Of a stretch of 64,000 nucleotides of DNA, positions 57,880-64,000 are shown piece after piece. The notes beneath the pieces were generated by a model. That model was not told the origin of the DNA, searched no databases, and saw only the letters and a list, made by a program, of their open reading frames with translations. Source of the stretch: Gnetum montanum (taxonomy: Eukaryota; Streptophyta; Gnetopsida; Gnetales; Gnetaceae); contig MNCI01015850.1 of assembly GCA_015680685.1 (NCBI GenBank), forward strand, positions 249,794 to 313,793. Reading direction: 5' to 3'. Made by a program: the position numbers and the translations under genes. How positions within the stretch are numbered: the stretch's first letter is position 1; each line of letters starts with the position of its first letter.

Positions 57880-60300
57880 TATGCCTAGGTAGGTATGTCA
57901 CCCTACATGGATGGAGTAGGTGGTAAAGAAGTTGATGATGGTGATGTAAGAGTGGATAGATGTTGAGGAGGATTGAAAGGAAATGGAGACACCCCCCCCC
58001 CCCCCCCCCCCCCCCCCCCCTTTCAACAAGGTGCTTTGTAGTACTCCGAAGGGTAGTAGTGATGCAGGAAGGAACCATGACTAGAAGAGTCATGTACAAA
58101 TACTAGCTACTGAACATAGTACCCATAGGGATCAAGTTGACAATAAAGGTACTACTAGCTTGGAGGTGGCATCCCCCATGAGTGCGGTGTTACCATTACT
58201 AGTACTACTTTTGAGGTTGAGGTGACACTTCACTTAGATAGTAAGCTTATTGGTGGAATTTTTGGAAATAGTTGCCTTATGGATAAGGAAACCATCTGGG
58301 TGCTTGCCATTTTTTCAATCTAAGATTTAGAGCATACACCCCAGATTCTTATAAGTATGAAAATACAGGGCAACATCCCTTGGCATGTTCATATTGGTAG
58401 ATGTCACATCTATCATCATAAATTTTTGAATTTGCAACCTCCTCAATTGTTGTAGCTTTACCCTTATTTTTATGATATTCTTGTTTAGCATCCTTATTCT
58501 TCTTTCTTTTATGACTAATTTTCCTTTGATCTCTATGTTCCTCTATAAGCTTCAAAGTAGTTTACAACTTCTCGTCCAAGGAATCCCACATCTTATCAAT
58601 CTTAGCCAATATCTCAATAACTAATTTTTGGATCAGCAAGGTTTTCCTTTGCACCACTTCATCAAATGGTATCTCCTCCTCACTCTCATAAAAATTAACC
58701 TTCCTTTTGTGGATGAAGGGATCTTTGTTATATTCCTCTACACTTTTCTATTTTTTAGTTCTCTATCCTCTTTGGCCACTTATTTAATGAGCCTTTGAAT
58801 CTAATGGATGCTTAGCTTAGAAAGTATTCTTTGGGCATAGATCCCAAGGATTTTTCTTATTTTAGTTCTAAGACCATCTATAATATGGTGCATTTAATTC
58901 CATTAAGAGTATCCACGGCCTAGGAATTGGTGTAACAAAGAGTAGTACTTGCCCATGGCTGCATCCAAGGAATCATGAATGCCTTGTTTCCACCCTTGGA
59001 TTTGCCTTCTTAAATTAGACACTCTAGAGTAAAGTTGATATTTTTCATTGAACAACTCTAGCATCGTAATCCATCATCAAATAGATTTTGGTTCCAAGGA
59101 CCAATACCAACTTTCTGCTTCCTTTATGAATATCCTTGGGAATAATTTCAGTTTTTTTCATTCGTTCTCCATATTTTACAAGGCACAAACATCATGGAAG
59201 GCTTATAAATGATTCTATGGATATGAATTATATCCTCTCTTAAACTTGGGAATATTGTTCATATCCAACTGTTTAATGTATCTATTCTTCAAGTGCATGA
59301 TGGAAATTCTAATATCCTTTGAAATATTCAGCATGTTTGTAGTAGCTAGCAAGGGCTCATTGTAATCATAATGGAGTTTGTGGCTTCTCTCATGGCCATG
59401 ATGCCCACGATGAGTCTTGATATGCCTTCATTCTCTGTGATGTTCATCCTCTTACTACTACTCATGCCCCTGATCCCTATTATCCTAGTGGGATCTATGA
59501 TCATCCCTATCCTATTGTTCATCTCCATCATGATCTTTGTTACTTCTTCCATGGTCCCAAACTCTACTTCTCTTGTTGAAATTGGAGAAGAAAGATGATG
59601 AGGATGATGATGAAGTTGAAGAGGATGGAGAATCAGCACCAGAATGATGCCTACTATCTCCTCTTTTTCAATCCCTACCCCAATTACCATGTCTATCTTT
59701 CTCCTAATGCTTGTCATGGTTCTTGCCTCTAGATGAATGGATATGGTTACCATCTTTCTAGGCCTCTTGATCTTCAACCTATTCTTCCCATCACTAAGGT
59801 TGTCCACAGTTGACTACAACCATTGGTTAAGGATCTTCCCATTAAAGAAAGGAGGAGAATCTATGTACTATGAGGTACCTAAAAAGAATTCCTTACCTTC
59901 CTTGTATGTTTGCAAGAACAAGTGGTTATGAAACCTTTTTCCTTTTAAAGTCTTATATCAAGCTTCTATTTTATGATCTTTATTCCATTGAGCCTCTTTG
60001 GGATGATAATCCCAATAAGCATGATCTTGAAGCTTGTACTCTACATTAACTGTGCCAATGTCCAAGTTGATGAGATTGTTTAATAGCATCATGAGAATAG
60101 ACTACTTGGGAGGAAACACGATGCTACCTTCCATGTTCCTCTATTGCGGTTGCTCATCCTAATGCAAGATGAAGGTAAAATCGAAAGTGTAAGAATCTAA
60201 ATGAATATAAACAACTTTGAACTGTTGGGAAGCTTGTGTCTTTTGGCCTTCTTGCCTTTGATTAGATCCTCTTATAAATGGTGATGGAGAATCTTCCCTA
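57880..60300 (-). pseudogene. Element C gag
   Basis: The Retrotrans_gag core is at about 59300-58750 on the minus strand (KKLKLFPRIFIKEAESWY, a FNEKYQLYSRVSNLRRQIQ segment, KYYSLLHQFLGRGY). The nucleocapsid-like motif CDIYQYEHAKGCC is at 58408-58370, the same spacing as in A and B, with Tyr as second ligand. A charged N-terminal part lies at 59.8-59.35 kb and a Pro/Ser-rich tail ends near 57.9 kb. A 29-base C homopolymer (57992-58020) interrupts the tail. The frame is broken repeatedly. Confidence 0.85.
57992..58020. repeat. Poly-C tract (29 C on plus strand)
   Basis: Uninterrupted run of 29 C in the gag tail of element C; reads as poly-Gly on the coding strand. Elements A and B have no such run at the corresponding place. 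Confidence 0.95.
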
Positions 60301-60450
60301 CAAGAAGAAGCCATATCAATTATTTCTCATAAACAATGTGTGTTTGTTATTATTATTTATCTTAATGATTTAGTGTTAGTTTCCTTTATAACATTGTTAG
60401 ATATTTTCACTATCTTTCCTATGTAGTACACTTAGTTAACTAAATCCTTG

Positions 60451-60462
60451 CAATGGTGCCAA
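60451..60462 (-). other. Element C primer-binding site (tRNA-Asp-like)
   Basis: Minus strand inside the 5' LTR: TTGGCACCATTGCAAGGA, against TGGCGCCGTTGCCGGGGA expected for tRNA-Asp; the mismatches in the first 12 bases are transitions. Confidence 0.7.
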
Positions 60463-61314
60463 TGATGAGTAGTGAGCAGTCCCTATGCCCAACCATAAGA
60501 ATCATAAGCATTGCACTAGTGATCTAATCAAATTCCATGGCTTAGCTTCTAAATGCACTGATGGGCAAAGATAGTGAATTAGAGACATGATCATTGTCTT
60601 CTTGGCATTACTTGTGGAAGTTCACTTGTATGATTAAGTATAAGCCAAGGCACATAATTTCTATGTATATTTATATTTTATTTGATTTAGTCTAAGTGTA
60701 AAAGAAAGGTAATTAATTGTGAATTAACTAATTAACTATCTAATGCCTTAATCTAACCACCCTAATATATGCATCTAGGCCTATCTTCCATGCACATCTT
60801 TAACTCATTATAAACACTACTAGGTTACCAAGTGTTAGACTACTAGATGAACAAAGTGATAACACCATTGGGATTACCAAGTGTTTATGCTATGTTTGAG
60901 GTGGTCATACTTATGTGTGGTTATTTAAAAAAATTAATTAAGTAAGAAGATGAAGGTAAAATGCAAAGTAATAAAGTGCATAAATGAAAACATTAAGTTA
61001 TTCTTAAGTACTACAAGGAATTCCAAGAATCTCATTCTTATTGCCAGAAAATCAAAGTGTTTAGGTACATTTTTGTTTGAATAAGGATCCGTACAATCCT
61101 TGAAGTCCTACTACGGACACTCACAAAATATTTGAACTTTGATAGAAGAAAATTACAAGAACTTGTCTACTCTATCGACTTAATGTGCCATAAATGTAGT
61201 GGGTATGCACATTTATATAGGCAAGACTAGACACTATGTCAATGCATCTAACCATGCATTGACAAGGTTGCATCAATGCATCACCATCAACTCAACCCAT
61301 CAAATGATCCATCA
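60463..61314 (-). repeat. Element C 5' LTR
   Basis: An 852-bp partner of 48213-49078, TGATGAGTAGTGAGCAG to GATCCATCA. TATATAAA on the minus strand at 61219-61212. Confidence 0.9.
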
Positions 61315-61319
61315 ATATG

Positions 61320-61560
61320 TGTGTTGATTCTAATTTATTCATATAACATACAATAACAACAATTGTATAGATATATTATATAATTTTATTTTTCTTTATT
61401 CATACCCTTAACTATTCAAGTATAATGTATATTATCAACATTATGGCTATTATACCATTCATGGTATATTACAATTTCTATGTTATAGTAATCATCAAAG
61501 TGTTTGTAGTTTTCTTGGACCTGTTGATCTAAATGTCACAAACTTTAACATTATTCTCAA
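61320..61560 (+). repeat. LTR fragment related to 37985-38176
   Basis: AAGTATAATGTATATTATCA, a TTATAGTAATCATCAAAGTG block and GTAGTTTTCTTGG...AATGTCACAAA follow the order of 38045-38170. The 134-bp array is absent here, and no PBS follows. Confidence 0.55.
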
Positions 61561-63500
61561 GTTTTTTTTCTTGTTGAGCTAGGCAATGCTTTGATCATGT
61601 AACATGCTCCAAAATATAAGATCATTTATACATAAGCATATAGTGCTAATTAGCCATAACTAAACTTTATATTTTAATGTCCATTTTGAATAATATTCTA
61701 AAGTTTTAAATTTTTTGTTGAGCTATTTAATCTTTCATTAATTTTTTTAGAAATTTGAGTAAGAAATTATAAATCTTCTTAGTCCCACAAAAATAATTAT
61801 CACCCGAATCCACAATGTTCATCCTACTAAGTAGGATCCTAGGAGGATTGGTAGATGATTAAAAACCTAAGCTCTTTGAGTAGTTGTGCCCAAGCTTGAA
61901 CCCAAGTCATTGATTTAATAAATGATCACCTTACCATCACTCCAAATGATAGTCCCACTAAGCTTATGAAAAGTATTTCTATAACATTTAAGTTTTGTTG
62001 AAATCAATCTTCTTAATTGTAAAAAAGAAATTAGTATTATATGCAATGGGAAGACTTATATTTATTCAATTACATCTTATGTTATTATTAATTCCTATGA
62101 CATTTTTCATCATGAAGGATATTTATCTAATTCTTATCCTTTTCTATTCAATAGAAAGGATGTCAAAGAAAAGAAAAAATATATTAAATTTAAGGATAAA
62201 GAAAAATAATTTGAAGTTGAAGATATGAAAAATCAAGTCAAAACCATTAATAAGAATGATTTAATGCTAATAAAGAAACTAAAGAAAATATATTTTTCTA
62301 TGAAAATGTTTACTTATACTTCAAAATGTATTGATCAGACTAGACAAATAGCTCATAAGATAAATGTTTCCTTATTTGACATTAATATTACTAACTCAAA
62401 GATTAAAACTCATGTTGAAAGTGGACTATAGGTAATGGTAAAGACTCTTAATGTAATATTAATTATGATAGATAATATTATAGAAAATTAATACCATAAT
62501 TTTCTATAGAATTTTATTTTTTTGATAAAAGATGGTATTTTGCCAAAGCTTTCTATTACTACCTCAAATTCTTTTTTTATTTTAAGTACATATATTGAAA
62601 GCTTTTTATTACTACCTTAAAATGTTATTAAGATTAGGATCATCATATCTATTAACAATTAATTTCCTCTTTTAATTTAAAAAAAATATTTATAATGTGT
62701 ACACCTAAATAGACACCCCTAAAATTGAAAAAAAATTTCCATATTCTTCATATTTTTTACTTAGTGTTAAGCATTAGATGTACTTTGAATTTTTCTCTTA
62801 TTATTGATAAGGAAGAGTGTTAGACCCCAAAAAATATTAATAAGAAGAGAAAAATTAGAGTACATTACAAGCTTGACATTGCATAGACATCATAAATAAT
62901 ATAGAAAGAGGAAATATTTTGATTTAAAACTAGCTAATCAAGTGTACAACCTTATGATTGATACTTTAAAAAATAAGTAAAAAATTAATTATTAGTAGAA
63001 AGGAAGGTATTAGTTTTAAACAAATTAACATAACTTTTTAACATCCATGTTTGATCTTCAAATAACAAAAGGATTTGAGATAGAGAGTTATGGCTCAATG
63101 CTAATATTTATTTTAAAGCAAGAAAGTGGTATCACTAGTAGTACAACTTTATTTTGCTACTTGTTATTAATATTACATCAAGAATCTTTACCATTAACTA
63201 TAATGTTCCTATTAATATTAGTTTTAATATTTGAGTTAATAGTACTCTTTTTAAACAAGAAAAAAATTTTCTTATGAACTATCCATCTAAGCTACTTAAT
63301 ACTTTCTCTAGTACTTGCAAAATTATACATAAGAGCTTCTATCTTTTCTAGATTCTTTATTGTCATTTAATCATTCTTATCATAGACATTAACTTAATTT
63401 TATTGATCTTTTGATATGTAAAAATCTTTAAAAATGGATAATGTAAAAATATGCTTGTGAAATCTTGTAGGATTTGAAGAGCATGTTGAGATCAAGATGA
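61561..63500. other. AT-rich DNA with unassigned ORF remnants
   Basis: Plus-strand frames at 61995-62228, 62225-62431 and 63047-63277 are Lys/Ile/Asn-rich, as expected by composition; I recognise no family. An imperfect inverted repeat lies at 62779-62864. Confidence 0.45.
62779..62864. repeat. Imperfect inverted repeat (about 30-bp arms)
   Basis: Left arm 62779-62809 (TGTACTTTGAATTTTTCTCT then TATTATTGATA) pairs with right arm 62835-62864 (TATTAATAAGAAGAGAAAAA then TTAGAGTACA) across about 25 bp. It could be the centre of a palindromic element or an RNA hairpin. Confidence 0.7.
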
Positions 63501-63529
63501 GAGCTGATTTATTAATTTAAAGTGATGAA

Positions 63530-64000
63530 GTCTCAACCAAGATTTCAAGAGTTTGGAGAAGTTATAGGGATGTATGACAAGAGAAGATGTTCTAGTAGCT
63601 ATCAAGACATCTCGGAGGATCAATAGATGTCCCTATTAAAAAGTATAGATCTCAAATAAGACATCCCAGAAAAATAGCAAATGTCCCAAGTCAATTGAGA
63701 CATCCTAGTCTAGATGTCCCATGTGAGACATTCCTAAAAAAGTGAGACATTCCACCTACAAGTATTAGAAAGTCAATGAGACATCCCGAGTTCAAATAAG
63801 ACATCCCAACTAGCCATTTTCTAGTCATTGTATGAACTCAAATGATCATATGACAAGGAAAAAGGCTATAAAAGAAATGACATTTTTATGAAAATGAAAA
63901 GCACTATTCACAAAAATATTCCTTTCATTGTACACATCTTGTGAATCAATTTTTTCTTCAATTCTTTACCTTTTGTAAGTTGAGTACTGTAATTGTCAAG
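63530..64000 (+). repeat. AGACATC-family LTR, cut by window edge
   Basis: At least six AGACATCCC/AGACATTCC words between 63603 and 63805, followed by TATAAAAG at 63867-63874 and a downstream U-rich leader-like sequence. The order (iterated words, TATA box) suits U3-R of an LTR. Related copies lie at 13.7-14.7 kb and 40.7-41.4 kb. Confidence 0.5.

Larger units (their letters stand above)
48213..61314 (-). mobile_element. Element C: full-length gypsy-type LTR retrotransposon with extra ORF (13.1 kb)
   Basis: Perfect TSD ATATG at 48208-48212 and 61315-61319; LTRs of 866 bp (left, 3') and 852 bp (right, 5'). On the minus strand: 5' LTR, tRNA-Asp-like PBS, gag (60.3-57.9 kb), protease (57.6-57.2), RT (57.1-56.0), RNase H (55.95-55.5), integrase (55.3-53.96), about 1.8 kb non-coding, extra coiled-coil ORF (52.1-49.3), PPT, 3' LTR. 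The protease-RT-RH-IN order is that of Ty3/gypsy. The size, PBS and extra ORF after integrase recall the Athila group. All reading frames are broken and several catalytic residues are replaced, so the copy is dead. Confidence 0.93.

Noticed and set aside
59346-59807. 153-codon Met/Ile-rich minus ORF as a separate protein
   Set aside because: It lies within gag of element C, and the related region of B is a charged gag extension in another frame; composition-driven.
61880-61950. Possible tRNA-derived sequence (GCTTGAACCCAAGTC and ACCATCACTCC)
   Set aside because: It looks like a T-arm/tRNA-like fragment, but no cloverleaf can be drawn by eye and such strings also occur in plant LTR elements.

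Overview
This window is AT-rich, repeat-choked plant nuclear DNA with one convincing host protein-coding gene in 64 kb. The gene is a two-exon nuclear gene for a chloroplast thylakoid protein of the DUF1118/RIQ family (20605-21888, minus strand). Nearly everything else is decayed retrotransposon. Tens of kb per gene, old LTR elements that still keep 5-bp target-site duplications (TSDs), and two unrelated LINE lineages all point to a large-genome land plant. A gymnosperm is my best guess, but nothing here fixes the species.

Layout. 1-4.97 kb: no gene; a degenerate ~200-bp repeat and a TA microsatellite. 4.97-10.98 kb: element A, a minus-strand Ty3/gypsy-type element with gag remains only. 11.0-13.7 kb: an older gag relic. 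13.7-15.1 kb: an LTR with primer-binding site (PBS) and the start of an internal region. 15.1-18.6 kb: element D, the 3' part of a plus-strand element (extra ORF, polypurine tract (PPT), 3' LTR). 18.6-22.15 kb: the gene island. 22.7-32.4 kb: a three-level nest, an RTE-like LINE (plus) split by a second LINE (minus), itself split by LTR element B (plus). 33-35.1 kb: a decayed ORF I cannot identify. 35.3-38.2 kb: two tandem arrays (~100 bp and 134 bp), the second running into the 3' end of an LTR with a tRNA-iMet-type PBS. 40.7-41.4 kb: a minus-strand LTR copy. 42.43-47.74 kb: element E, a complete LTR element with perfect TSD that carries an intronless CCR4-like deadenylase pseudogene instead of recognisable gag-pol. 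48.21-61.31 kb: element C, a 13.1-kb minus-strand element with gag, protease, RT, RNase H, integrase and an extra ORF downstream of pol. 61.3-64 kb: LTR fragments and unrecognised AT-rich DNA.

How it fits together. A, B, C and D look like one superfamily. They share TGATG...CA-type LTR ends and a PPT of the form CATGGGGGTA. A and C have a PBS resembling the 3' end of tRNA-Asp, a choice known from the Athila group. A, B and C share a gag motif C-x2-[CY]-x3-H-x4-C. C is the (dead) autonomous form; B looks like a derivative in which everything between protease and the end of integrase has been removed; A keeps only gag; C and D share an extra, largely coiled-coil ORF in the position where Athila-like elements carry an env-like ORF. 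Nothing in these elements looks functional: frames are broken, mostly by TAG/TAA where CAG/CAA is expected, and catalytic residues are lost.

The observations I rate highest are the host-gene capture in element E, the post-pol ORF shared by C and D, the Russian-doll LINE/LINE/LTR nest, the pol-excised structure of B, a short conserved block in the non-coding internal regions, and the 134-bp array attached to an LTR.
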